DNA of 18,238 bases. Source: an uncultured Oscillospiraceae bacterium (GTDB taxonomy: Bacteria; Bacillota; Clostridia; Oscillospirales; Oscillospiraceae). The notes beneath the pieces were generated by a model, which saw only the letters and a program-made list of their open reading frames with translations, was not told the DNA's origin and made no database searches. The stretch lies in assembly GCA_910579485.1 (NCBI GenBank), contig CAJTVO010000067.1:1-18238 (forward strand), given 5' to 3'. Both the position numbers and the translations under genes were made by a program. Numbering within the stretch: position 1 is the stretch's first letter; each line of letters starts with the position of its first letter. Positions 7,377-13,856 of the stretch are shown piece after piece.

Positions 7377-7738
7377 CCCCGCACCCCCAAAAAGGCGAAC
7401 GCATCATCACCCCAGTAACCCGCCATTATACTGGCAGCCTGACGGCGCATAGCCGCCGCGGCCTCACACACCTGACCGCCTCCGCCCGTCCGCAGGCTGA
7501 CATCTCCCACAGAAAACTGCTCCACGTCCCCGCCGCTCCTGCTGGGCAGGACGCCGGCAGCTGCCAGCAGGGCGGCGGCGCAAGGGAAGGCATCACCGCA
7601 ATCCTCCGGCGATATCCCATCCCGCAGCCTCCCTTCGATCTCCGCCCCGGCGGCGGCGCACAGCGCCGTCAGCAGCGGCTTCTCCGCCTCCGACGGCTGG
7701 ACGATAGCCTCAGCCAGATGTACGATCTGCTCAAGCAT
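7373..7738 (-). CDS. Head-tail adaptor (gp6/YqbG-like connector)
   Basis: This 121-residue, mainly helical protein is encoded right after the major capsid gene. Four helices (residues about 1-60, with CAAAGAEIEGRLRDG) are followed by VEQFSVGDVSLRTGG. That matches the 'sf.vGdvSv' signature common in HK97 gp6 / SPP1 gp15-type adaptors, which dock on the portal. The C-terminal helix AAAAMRRQAASIMAGYW also fits. A GGGGG-type ribosome site lies about 8 bases upstream. The stop overlaps the head-closure start codon by 4 bases. Confidence 0.75.
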   Translation of the reverse strand: MLEQIVHLAEAIVQPSEAEKPLLTALCAAAGAEIEGRLRDGISPEDCGDAFPCAAALLAAAGVLPSRSGGDVEQFSVGDVSLRTGGGGQVCEAAAAMRRQAASIMAGYWGDDAFAFLGVRG

Positions 7739-7772
7739 TTCTCTGCCCCCTTCCTCATGTTCCGCCGTTCTG

Positions 7773-8804
7773 CTAAATGGTCAGGATCTTCCCCGCGTCG
7801 GTGTAAAGCTTCGCAAACCCGGAGATGCTGGTGATAGCCGCCCGCTCCACCTGCCGGTCGATGAGCTTGTCGTACTCCACCATCACGTCCCCGGCGCTGA
7901 CCATCTCCAGGGCGTAGTTGCGGTCCAGACCGATCAGCTTGCCGCTGGGCATAGCGCTGGTCCGCAGCAACGTAGCACCCAGAGGAGAAGCCAGCGTACC
8001 GGTGCCCTGGAAGTTGAGCCCCGTCAGCGGATTCTGGAACTCGCTCATCTTCAGCATGTCCAGCATCACCGCGTTGGGCACCAGGATCGTATTCATGGTA
8101 TACGGATCGAACTGCCCCCAGAAGTCCAGCAGCGCCTCATACGTCAGCGACCCCGCCGTGCCGCCGATAGGACTGCTCCCCACGGAGAACGCCTCGGCAG
8201 GATTGTCGTTGCCATCACCCTCGGTGATCACCTTGATGGCATCCTCCAGATGCATCCTGGCAATATGACTCCCGATCTGCCGCAGAGTGATAGAGAACAG
8301 ATCCAGCCTCTGGAACCGGATGGCCTCATAGGATGCCACCAGCATCCGCCCTCTCTTGTGGAGCTTCACCAGATTGCTCTGGGTCCGCACGGTGGTCTGG
8401 GGCAGCTGAGCCCCTTCCTCCACCCGCTTCAGGCTTTTCTCCTCCTCGCTGGGCACGGAGGAGATAGACCGGTAATCCATCCCGTCAAACTGGGTCGTAG
8501 TCGCGGTGATAGAGGGCAGCACATTGTCCTCCTCCATTCCCTGACGCACCACCCGGGACACGAACTCCGGGAACAGCACCGCCGACTCCGTGGTCCGGAA
8601 GAACTTCTCCACCACATCGGACCGGCTGCCCTTCACGTGGATGTCAAACCGCTTCAGCTGCCGCTGAAAGGCGTCCAACCCCTCCAGAGGCGTGCCCCGG
8701 TAATTCTCACTGGGGTCCGCCGCCTCCAGTACCTGCGTAAAGGAGCGCCCTGCCTCCCCATACATACCCTTTTCCAGTCTCAAATTGTCGTAAGTATAAG
8801 CCAT
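7773..8804 (-). CDS. Major capsid protein (HK97 fold)
   Basis: This 343-residue protein is encoded after the protease and decoration genes. It lacks a long N-terminal scaffold-like extension but has an acidic/helical start (LEKGMYGEAGRSFTQVLEAADP). Signs of the HK97 fold are the E-loop/spine region (residues about 110-200: YRSISSVPSEEEKSLKRVEEG, then HKRGRMLVASYEAIRFQRLD), a helix with IGSHIARMHLEDAIKVITEG, and the A-domain stretch YTMNTILVPNAVMLDMLKM. These are followed by ASPLGATLLRTSAMPSGKLIGLDRNYALEM and a C-terminal strand ERAAITSISGFAKL. That order is typical of Clostridia PBSX-like major capsid proteins. GGAGGAG precedes the ATG at normal spacing. Confidence 0.9.
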   Translation of the reverse strand: MAYTYDNLRLEKGMYGEAGRSFTQVLEAADPSENYRGTPLEGLDAFQRQLKRFDIHVKGSRSDVVEKFFRTTESAVLFPEFVSRVVRQGMEEDNVLPSITATTTQFDGMDYRSISSVPSEEEKSLKRVEEGAQLPQTTVRTQSNLVKLHKRGRMLVASYEAIRFQRLDLFSITLRQIGSHIARMHLEDAIKVITEGDGNDNPAEAFSVGSSPIGGTAGSLTYEALLDFWGQFDPYTMNTILVPNAVMLDMLKMSEFQNPLTGLNFQGTGTLASPLGATLLRTSAMPSGKLIGLDRNYALEMVSAGDVMVEYDKLIDRQVERAAITSISGFAKLYTDAGKILTI

Positions 8805-8818
8805 ATTCCATCTCCTCC

Positions 8819-9172
8819 TTAAAGCAGGACCGTTACGGTCTTACCCGCGGCGTCCACATTGACGACGGGCAGCACTCTGCCGCTTTCCGTCTCCTCGTCC
8901 CCAACGGCCTTGACGCCGCCATTCCCGTCCGCCGCCAGCGCGCGCCAGCCCACCGAAGGTGCCGTGCCCGAATAGCTCACCGTAACGAAGCCGCCCACCT
9001 GCACCGTGCAGGCATCGTCCTTGCAGCAGACGGCCACGCCGATAAACCCGTCTCCGTCACTGCAGGCTCCCACCGTGCCATTGCCGGAGAGCTTGACCAC
9101 ATGGCCCTCCGTCAGTCCGCCGCCCAGGAAAGTAGTGCAGACCTGACCCACGCCCTCAAAAGAAACGCTCAT
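8819..9172 (-). CDS. Capsid decoration / head fibre-like protein (DUF2190-like)
   Basis: This 117-residue beta-rich, glycine-rich protein sits between protease and major capsid. Its repeating short strands (EGHVVKLSGNGTVG, GDGFIGVAVCCKDD, TVQVGGFVTVSYSG, VGWRALAADGNGGV) and the segment 'G.v..vn.....tvtvLL' at the C-terminus are typical of small capsid decoration proteins of the DUF2190/gpD-like kind. Those bind the outside of mature heads and stabilise them. AGGAGGAT is placed 6-7 bases before the ATG. PBSX has no gene in this slot, so this cluster carries an extra head component. Confidence 0.75.
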   Translation of the reverse strand: MSVSFEGVGQVCTTFLGGGLTEGHVVKLSGNGTVGACSDGDGFIGVAVCCKDDACTVQVGGFVTVSYSGTAPSVGWRALAADGNGGVKAVGDEETESGRVLPVVNVDAAGKTVTVLL

Positions 9173-9221
9173 AAAAGATCCTCCTTCGTATCATAAAATC
9201 GGAAACCCAACGTACCGCCCG

Positions 9222-10148
9222 TCAGATCAAAAACGCCCGATCCTCATCCTCGCGGGGCGCGGCCTTCTGGGGCCGCAGCTGAGGCGCGGGCGGGAACAGC
9301 TCGTCCATTCGCCGGCGGTAGACCTTGGTCAGCTCCAGCAGCTCGTCCTCCTCCATTTTCTCCGCCATCTTGGCAAAGATGGCCAGATCCAGCGTCTCAT
9401 CCGTCAGCCCCGCCAGCCGGATGAGCTCCTTGCGCATCCCGTCCATATAGGACCGCCCCAGCTTCGCCTGCTTTTCCAGCTCCTCCCACTGCCGCATACA
9501 CCCGGGGTGGGAGGCCAGCAGCTGCTTCAGCTCGGCTCCCTGCTCATGGACGAAGCTCTTGATAACGCCTGCCTTCCTCTGCGCCGGCACGGCCACGAAG
9601 CTCCACTCATAAGCGTCCACGGGTTCCCGCAGTGTAAAGTAGCACAGCTTGCCATCATACATCTTCCCGCCCTGATGGCCGCAGGCTTCCTTCCCGCATA
9701 CGGAGCACCGCCGCCCCGTCACGGAGCACCCGATGCTGACCTCCTTCTTGATGCCCGCCTCGATCTCCTCGATCAGCGCCCGGTTCTTCTCGCTGCGCAG
9801 CATGTAGGCGTAGCCCTTCAAAAACTGGCAGCCGTCCCCCGCGCTGGTGGTGCCGCTCTCCCGGCAGACCTCGGCCCGATACAGCCGCGCCGTCTGCCCT
9901 TCCGTAGACCAGTTGTGGTCAAAGATACCGCTTTTCCCCACGAACAACCGGCTCAGCGTCTCCAACGCATCCTGATCGAACCGTTCCCAGTCCCGATCCA
10001 CCTCGTTGTCGCACAGCCGGATGGCGAAGGTATACACCTGATCCGGCTTGAGCTCCGTCTTACTCAAACGGTTGATGAGGATCATGTCCTCCCGGGACAC
10101 GCTGTGCCGGATCACGCCGCCCGGCTCCTTTCTCACGTCCAAAAGCAT
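9222..10148 (-). CDS. XkdF-like prohead protease
   Basis: This 308-residue protein belongs to the XkdF-like putative serine protease family, thought to mature the prohead. The block CDNEVDRDWERFDQDALETL followed by FVGKSGIFDHNWS (residues about 48-82) is characteristic. So are the later KKEVSIGCSVTGRRCSVCG segment and DAYEWSFVAVPAQRKAGVIK (about 187-206). Residues about 151-163 hold Cys-x2-Cys-x4-Cys-x-His, a possible zinc site that I recall as common in clostridial members. The acidic, proline-rich C-terminus may be the scaffold-like part. The ATG at 10148 has AGGAG only 1 base upstream. The TTG two codons later (10142) has the ideal 7-base spacing and may be the true start. Confidence 0.88.
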   Translation of the reverse strand: MLLDVRKEPGGVIRHSVSREDMILINRLSKTELKPDQVYTFAIRLCDNEVDRDWERFDQDALETLSRLFVGKSGIFDHNWSTEGQTARLYRAEVCRESGTTSAGDGCQFLKGYAYMLRSEKNRALIEEIEAGIKKEVSIGCSVTGRRCSVCGKEACGHQGGKMYDGKLCYFTLREPVDAYEWSFVAVPAQRKAGVIKSFVHEQGAELKQLLASHPGCMRQWEELEKQAKLGRSYMDGMRKELIRLAGLTDETLDLAIFAKMAEKMEEDELLELTKVYRRRMDELFPPAPQLRPQKAAPREDEDRAFLI

Positions 10149-10159
10149 ACTCCTTTCCG

Positions 10160-11377
10160 TCAGCCGCGGCCATCCGCCCGCGCCGGCTCCGCCTCGGTCC
10201 TGCCGGCGGCGCGTTCCGCCGCGTCATTTTCCAGTGCCAGCTTCCTGGTCTGTTCCCGATACCAGGCCGCCTTGGCCTCCTCCAGCAGATCCTGGAGGTT
10301 GATGTCGTCCCAGACCACCCGGAAGCCGCACCCGTACCCGTGCATCCTCAGCCACATCTGACAGACCCGCTCGACCGCCGGCGTCAGGGACCGCCGGATG
10401 GCGGTCATTTCCGTCGTCAGCAGGTCCGCCTGCTGTGTGCTCATCCGCTCCGTGCTGGACCAGCTCAGCCCCAGCATAAAGGGGGGTATCCCCGTCTTGC
10501 TCACCAGCTGTTCCAAAATCTGCCTGATCGGCACCGAGCTGTCCAGGATCTGGTTGTCCGCGCCGATGACCTTGATGTCCACGTCGCCCACCGCCACGAA
10601 ATCCCGCACGCACCCGTTCCTGGTGCGCTCCATGGCCCTGCTCCACTCGCTGGCCAGCTGCCTGCTGCGCTCCTGGGCCATGCCCCGCTCCCACTCGCCG
10701 TCTCCCGGTTTGTAGACCACCGCGAAGCGCACGTTGCCCATCCGCTCCCAGTTCACGCCGATGGCGTAATAAATTTTACTGAGCAGTTCCGTCAAAAACG
10801 GCATGGACCGCAGCAGGGACACGCCGTAAGGTGAGCCGGCCTCCGGATTGAAGGGCGTGAACAGCAGCAGGTCCTGGTGTGGGAGGGGCTTGACCTGTCC
10901 ATACTGATCCTGTCCGCAGAGCTTAAAATCCAGCGGCCCGTCTCCCTCCTGGATGTGCACGTCCTCCACCCGGCCGCAGAGCAGGGCGGCCACGTCGCAG
11001 CTGTCGGCGGTAGGAACGATCTCCCCCACGGCCTGTCCGAAGACCAGCATGGAGTCCAGATATTGGTCCAAAAAGGCGTTGATGCCTCTCTGGCCTCTGC
11101 CCACATCCACCTGCTCCAGAAACCGTTTCAATTCTCTGTCCGCCCTGGGATCGTCGCATTCGGCGGACACGCCGCCGCAGAGGCGGATGATCTTGTAGAT
11201 GCAGGCGTCCACCAGCGGCACGGCCTCCCGGATGGCCCGATAGAGGTGTTTGTCTCCGGTCTGGAGGGGGGTATAGTACCCCGGCAGGCCAAAGGGGGGC
11301 GTATCGCTTCTTTGGATCTGCGGCGTGGCCGCCGCCCCGGCGTCGATTTCTTTTTTCTTGCGGTTAAAGAGTTTCAT
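10160..11377 (-). CDS. Phage portal protein
   Basis: This 405-residue portal forms the dodecameric ring through which DNA enters and leaves the head. Diagnostic stretches are ALVDACIYKIIRLCGG-like (here VPLVDACIYKIIRLCGG, near residue 50), GRGQRGINAFLDQYLDSMLVFG (about 95-117), PHQDLLLFTPFNPEAGSPYG ('sll' motif) and LEQLVSKTGIPPFMLGLSWSSTERMS (clip/crown region). Gln-rich helix TQQADLLTTEMTAIRRSLTP follows. The ATG at 11377 has AGGAG 6 bases upstream; a GTG one codon earlier is only 3 bases away and less likely. The 690 bases upstream, between this gene and the terminase gene, hold no gene but a structured noncoding element. Confidence 0.93.
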   Translation of the reverse strand: MKLFNRKKKEIDAGAAATPQIQRSDTPPFGLPGYYTPLQTGDKHLYRAIREAVPLVDACIYKIIRLCGGVSAECDDPRADRELKRFLEQVDVGRGQRGINAFLDQYLDSMLVFGQAVGEIVPTADSCDVAALLCGRVEDVHIQEGDGPLDFKLCGQDQYGQVKPLPHQDLLLFTPFNPEAGSPYGVSLLRSMPFLTELLSKIYYAIGVNWERMGNVRFAVVYKPGDGEWERGMAQERSRQLASEWSRAMERTRNGCVRDFVAVGDVDIKVIGADNQILDSSVPIRQILEQLVSKTGIPPFMLGLSWSSTERMSTQQADLLTTEMTAIRRSLTPAVERVCQMWLRMHGYGCGFRVVWDDINLQDLLEEAKAAWYREQTRKLALENDAAERAAGRTEAEPARADGRG

Positions 11378-11396
11378 CACTCACTCCTTTTCCATT

Positions 11397-11413
11397 GCCG
11401 CGCTCTGCGCGGC
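11397..11413. repeat. 17-base GC hairpin (7+3+7)
   Basis: A perfect stem GCCGCGC / GCGCGGC with loop TCT lies just upstream of the portal ribosome site. It has the same 7+3+7 geometry as four other hairpins inside element copies A and B (11775-11791, 11802-11818, 18082-18098, 18109-18125). It could affect portal translation or be a small repetitive palindrome. Confidence 0.6.
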
Positions 11414-11466
11414 GGGGAGTTGTTTCTCCTTGAAAGCCCGTGGGCTGTCCGCCCCCGGACCCCTGA

Positions 11467-11555
11467 CCTACTTTTGCCGCGCGGCAAAAGTAGGCAAAAA
11501 CGCGCTTAAACCTACGGTTTAAGAATCCCTGGACGGGGCGGCATGTTCATGCCGC
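11467..11555. repeat. Palindrome cluster upstream of portal gene
   Basis: Three inverted repeats follow one another. At 11467-11494 is a 28-base perfect palindrome with no loop (CCTACTTTTGCCGC and its complement). At 11505-11523 is an 8-bp stem with a TAC triloop (CTTAAACC / GGTTTAAG). At 11538-11555 is an 8-bp stem with a TT loop (GCGGCATG / CATGCCGC). They extend element copy A towards the portal gene. None has the U-tract of a terminator on the minus strand, so read-through into the portal gene is likely. Confidence 0.6.
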
Positions 11556-11589
11556 TTCCCTATACGGGGGAGTAAAGGGCCGTGCGGTG

Positions 11590-12026
11590 GTTAGCCTGGT
11601 TAGGCGAAGCCTCCGAATTTCAGACCTCCTTCAGCCGCTCTGGTACTTGTAGAACTCCGGCTGCCGCCCTTTCAAAGGGGTACTGCGGTGCAAGGGGCAC
11701 ACGGTTTAGCGGTACATTCTTCTGATTTGCACCCTCACCGCCAGACCTTCGTGCCGAGTGCCGCGAGGCAACCGGGCAGCCGCAGGCTGCCGGGACGGTC
11801 GTTGCCGCGAAGCGGCAATGACGTCCCTCGGTAGAACTGTGCGCAGAAGTACAGACCGGCATCGGCCCAGAGCGCGGACGATAGACCGGATATCTGAAGG
11901 TCGTAGCGTAAATAATTACCCCCGTAATTCAGGAAGGTTCTTAGGAAACGTAGTTTCCTAAGTGACCTTTTGGTACTTTTCGTTCACACGAAAAGTACAC
12001 CCCCGTCCCCGCCCCGGTAGGGGCGA
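11590..12026 (-). ncRNA. Structured noncoding element, copy A
   Basis: This fills most of the 690-base gap between the terminase and portal genes and is homologous to copy B at 17796-18238 (opposite strand). Shared parts include a 30-base identical block (11897-11926 here, 17890-17919 in B). In the sense orientation (minus here) it opens with a hairpin at 12010-12025. Next comes an 11-bp stem at 11973-11998 (GTACTTTTCGT/ACGAAAAGTAC), then a 10-bp stem with TAC loop at 11940-11962. Inside helices A and B differ by paired changes. Two GC hairpins at 11775-11791 and 11802-11818 are missing from B. Reading frames are not kept between copies. It points the same way as the late operon. I cannot name an RNA family; large phage-associated RNAs such as ROOL and GOLLD are candidates to test. 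Boundaries are approximate. Confidence 0.6.
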
Positions 12027-12069
12027 ATCTAAAAGATGAGAGCGGGAGCGGCCCCGCAGGGGCCGCAGA

Positions 12070-13323
12070 TCACCCCCTTGCCACCGAACAAAACACCCCC
12101 TCGCTGTCCTCTCTCACCGCCATGGTGACAGCAAAATACCGCATATCATCCATAGCGTGATCGTTGTCCTTGTGGGGGGCGTCCCGCCCGCTGGTCTCCT
12201 CGCTCCAGCGGTACAGCGCGATCTCCCGCAGACAGTCCTCGCAGGTGTCACAGATCACGATACGCCCTCTTTTCAATAGATCGGCGGTGATCCGTATCCC
12301 CGAGAGTACGTCATTGTCGGCCTTGATCACGCGGTAGCCCGCCTGCCGCAGAGCGGTGATAAAGCTGGCGGCGGATGGGTCCGCCACCACGCAGCGGATA
12401 CGATGCTGGCTAGCCAATTGCGTCAATTCCGCCGCGTATTCCTGGTCCGTCAGCTGCACGCCGGTACGTCTGGAAGCATAATAATATTCCTTCACCCGGT
12501 ACCATACGCCGCCGCTGAGTCCCCAGAGTCCGAAGGAACAGGGATTTGCGGTGCCATAATCCACAGAGATGACATACTCCTCCAGCTCTCCCCTGGGAAC
12601 AGGCCGCGCGTCCCGTTCCGGAGAAAAGAAGTCGTAAATTAGCCCCTTGGCGGCGGTCCATTCCCCTAAGATGAACCGCCTGTAAAAGGCCCCGCTGTAG
12701 CTGGACCGGTAGCGCTGCCGGATACGCGGTGAGAGGGAAGGGTTGTCCTCCATGGTAAAGTGCAGATACAGCGCGTTCCGCTGTTCGCTTTTCAGGATCC
12801 ACTCCCGATAAAACCAGTGTTGTGGTCCTTCAGGATTACAATTAAACCACAACCTTGACCCCTGTACGCTGCACCTTGCGATGGCCTGCTCCACGAAAGA
12901 CCTGGGCATCAGCGCCGCCTCGTCCAGCAGCACGCCCGCCAGGGTCACGCCCTGGATAAAGGCCGCGCTGCCCTCGTCCTTGCCGCCCATGAGGTAGAAC
13001 CGGTTTTCCCGTCCGCCCCGGCTGATGAGCAAAAGGTTCTCGCTCCGCTTCTCCCTGCATTGGAACCCCAGCTCCCGCACCACGGGCATGAGTTCCTGCA
13101 AAAGGTTCCGCCGCAGGGACACCACGCTCTTCCCGCAGAAGGCGAACTGCTGCCCGTTAAAGGAGACCATAGCCCAGCAGACGAAGCTCAGCCCCATGCA
13201 CAGCGTCTTGCCGCTGCGCACGGCCCCGTCGCAGATGATGGCGTCGCAGTGCCGGTCCGCGGACTTGGGGCCCCACCAGCACATAACGCGCTTCTGCTTG
13301 GGAGAAAACCGTTTGATCTTCAT
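12070..13323 (-). CDS. terL: Terminase large subunit (PBSX XtmB type)
   Basis: This 417-residue DNA packaging motor has both domains. ATPase: Walker A-like CDGAVRSGKTLCMG (residues about 31-44), adenine-side LRRNLLQELMP, Walker B AGVLLDEAALM (about 130-140) and motif III FNCNPEGPQHWFY. Nuclease (RNase H-like): YVISVDYGTANPCSFGLWG (first acid, about 249-267), CVVADPSAASF (second), and KDNDHAMDDMRYFAV (third, near residue 390). All key acids are present, so it should be active. It starts in an ATGA overlap with the small protein upstream. The portal gene follows only after an unusual 690-base noncoding stretch. Confidence 0.95.
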   Translation of the reverse strand: MKIKRFSPKQKRVMCWWGPKSADRHCDAIICDGAVRSGKTLCMGLSFVCWAMVSFNGQQFAFCGKSVVSLRRNLLQELMPVVRELGFQCREKRSENLLLISRGGRENRFYLMGGKDEGSAAFIQGVTLAGVLLDEAALMPRSFVEQAIARCSVQGSRLWFNCNPEGPQHWFYREWILKSEQRNALYLHFTMEDNPSLSPRIRQRYRSSYSGAFYRRFILGEWTAAKGLIYDFFSPERDARPVPRGELEEYVISVDYGTANPCSFGLWGLSGGVWYRVKEYYYASRRTGVQLTDQEYAAELTQLASQHRIRCVVADPSAASFITALRQAGYRVIKADNDVLSGIRITADLLKRGRIVICDTCEDCLREIALYRWSEETSGRDAPHKDNDHAMDDMRYFAVTMAVREDSEGVFCSVARG

Positions 13324-13595
13324 TCCTCACCGGCCTCCAGCGCGTTCAGCAGCGCGCTCATCCCGTCCTCGCCGCCGCCCGCGCATTCCAGAAGCAGTCC
13401 GATGGCCTTCACCCGGTCCGCGAACTTGACCTCCACCGAACCCACGCTGTTCACCTTAAATTCGCTGACGCCCCAAAGGTCCAGATCCTTGACGTAAGCG
13501 TCCTTCGGCTCCAGCGCCAGCGCCACCGCGTCGTTGGGCGAACTGAGCGCCACCCGTTTCAGCGCCTCCAGGATCTCATCCCGATCCAGCTCCAT
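13320..13595 (-). CDS. Small terminase-like protein lacking the N-terminal DNA-binding domain
   Basis: This 91-residue protein is coupled to the TerL gene (4-base overlap). Its sequence matches the C-terminal pattern of XtmA-type small terminases: 'i...l.ria.....d.v.l' (EILEALKRVALSSPNDAVALAL), then DLDLWGVSEFKVNSVGSVEVKFADRVKAIGLLLE, like the usual 'v.vkl.dr.kAle.L'. The helix-turn-helix that recognises the packaging site and normally occupies the first 60-100 residues is missing. The DNA upstream is a hairpin and AT-rich spacer, not coding. The ribosome site is weak (GGTGAT about 7 bases upstream). It may be a truncated TerS, cut when the neighbouring cassette arrived, or a naturally minimal one. 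Confidence 0.65.
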   Translation of the reverse strand: MELDRDEILEALKRVALSSPNDAVALALEPKDAYVKDLDLWGVSEFKVNSVGSVEVKFADRVKAIGLLLECAGGGEDGMSALLNALEAGEE

Positions 13596-13635
13596 TCTTC
13601 GATCACCGTCCCTTCACCCATAGGACCCAAACACC

Positions 13636-13660
13636 AAAAAGTTGCCCCCGAAAGAGCAAC
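13636..13660 (-). terminator. Hairpin terminator between cassette and phage operon
   Basis: GTTGC (13641-13645) pairs with GCAAC (13656-13660) around a 10-base loop. On the minus strand it is followed directly by TTTTT (13640-13636). It would stop minus-strand transcripts entering from the accessory region and so insulates the late operon. The stem is short, so strength is uncertain. Confidence 0.55.
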
Positions 13661-13714
13661 CTTTCGAAAATTTTTTAAAAAGATTTGTGTCAATACATTT
13701 TTTTATGACAAGAA

Positions 13715-13744
13715 TTGCATTTTGCGGGTAGATTCTGTTATAAT
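13715..13744 (+). promoter_or_regulatory. Promoter of the ATPase-nuclease pair (extended -10)
   Basis: TTGCAT at 13715-13720, an 18-base spacer, and TATAAT at 13739-13744 preceded by TG (TGTTATAAT) make an extended -10 promoter in an AT-rich stretch. It lies about 110 bases before the ATPase start, leaving a leader of roughly 105 bases that contains a hairpin. No other promoter on this strand is as good. Confidence 0.8.
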
Positions 13745-13771
13745 GAAAATAGACTCTTAGTGTTTCACACG

Positions 13772-13792
13772 CGGGCAGGCAAAGCCCGCCCG
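13772..13792 (+). promoter_or_regulatory. Leader hairpin, possible operator
   Basis: CGGGC-A-GGC, loop AAA, GCC-C-GCCCG forms an 8-bp stem with one A.C mismatch, about 20 bases after the predicted transcription start. It has no U-tract (CGAAAAGC follows), so it is not a terminator. It may be a repressor-binding dyad or an RNA stability element for the cassette. No regulator gene is visible nearby. Confidence 0.4.
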
Positions 13793-13856
13793 AAAAGCAG
13801 TAAAGCTGTTTTTCAAGTGATTTGACTATATCAGCGGCAGGAATGAGGAGGCAGAT

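Noticed and set aside
9507..10361. 284-residue plus-strand ORF opposite the protease and portal genes
   Set aside because: Antisense shadow crossing a gene boundary, with no motif.
11620..11862. 80-residue minus-strand ORF inside element A
   Set aside because: The matching part of copy B splits this frame into two different frames, and the sequence is explained by conserved hairpins. It is not protein coding.
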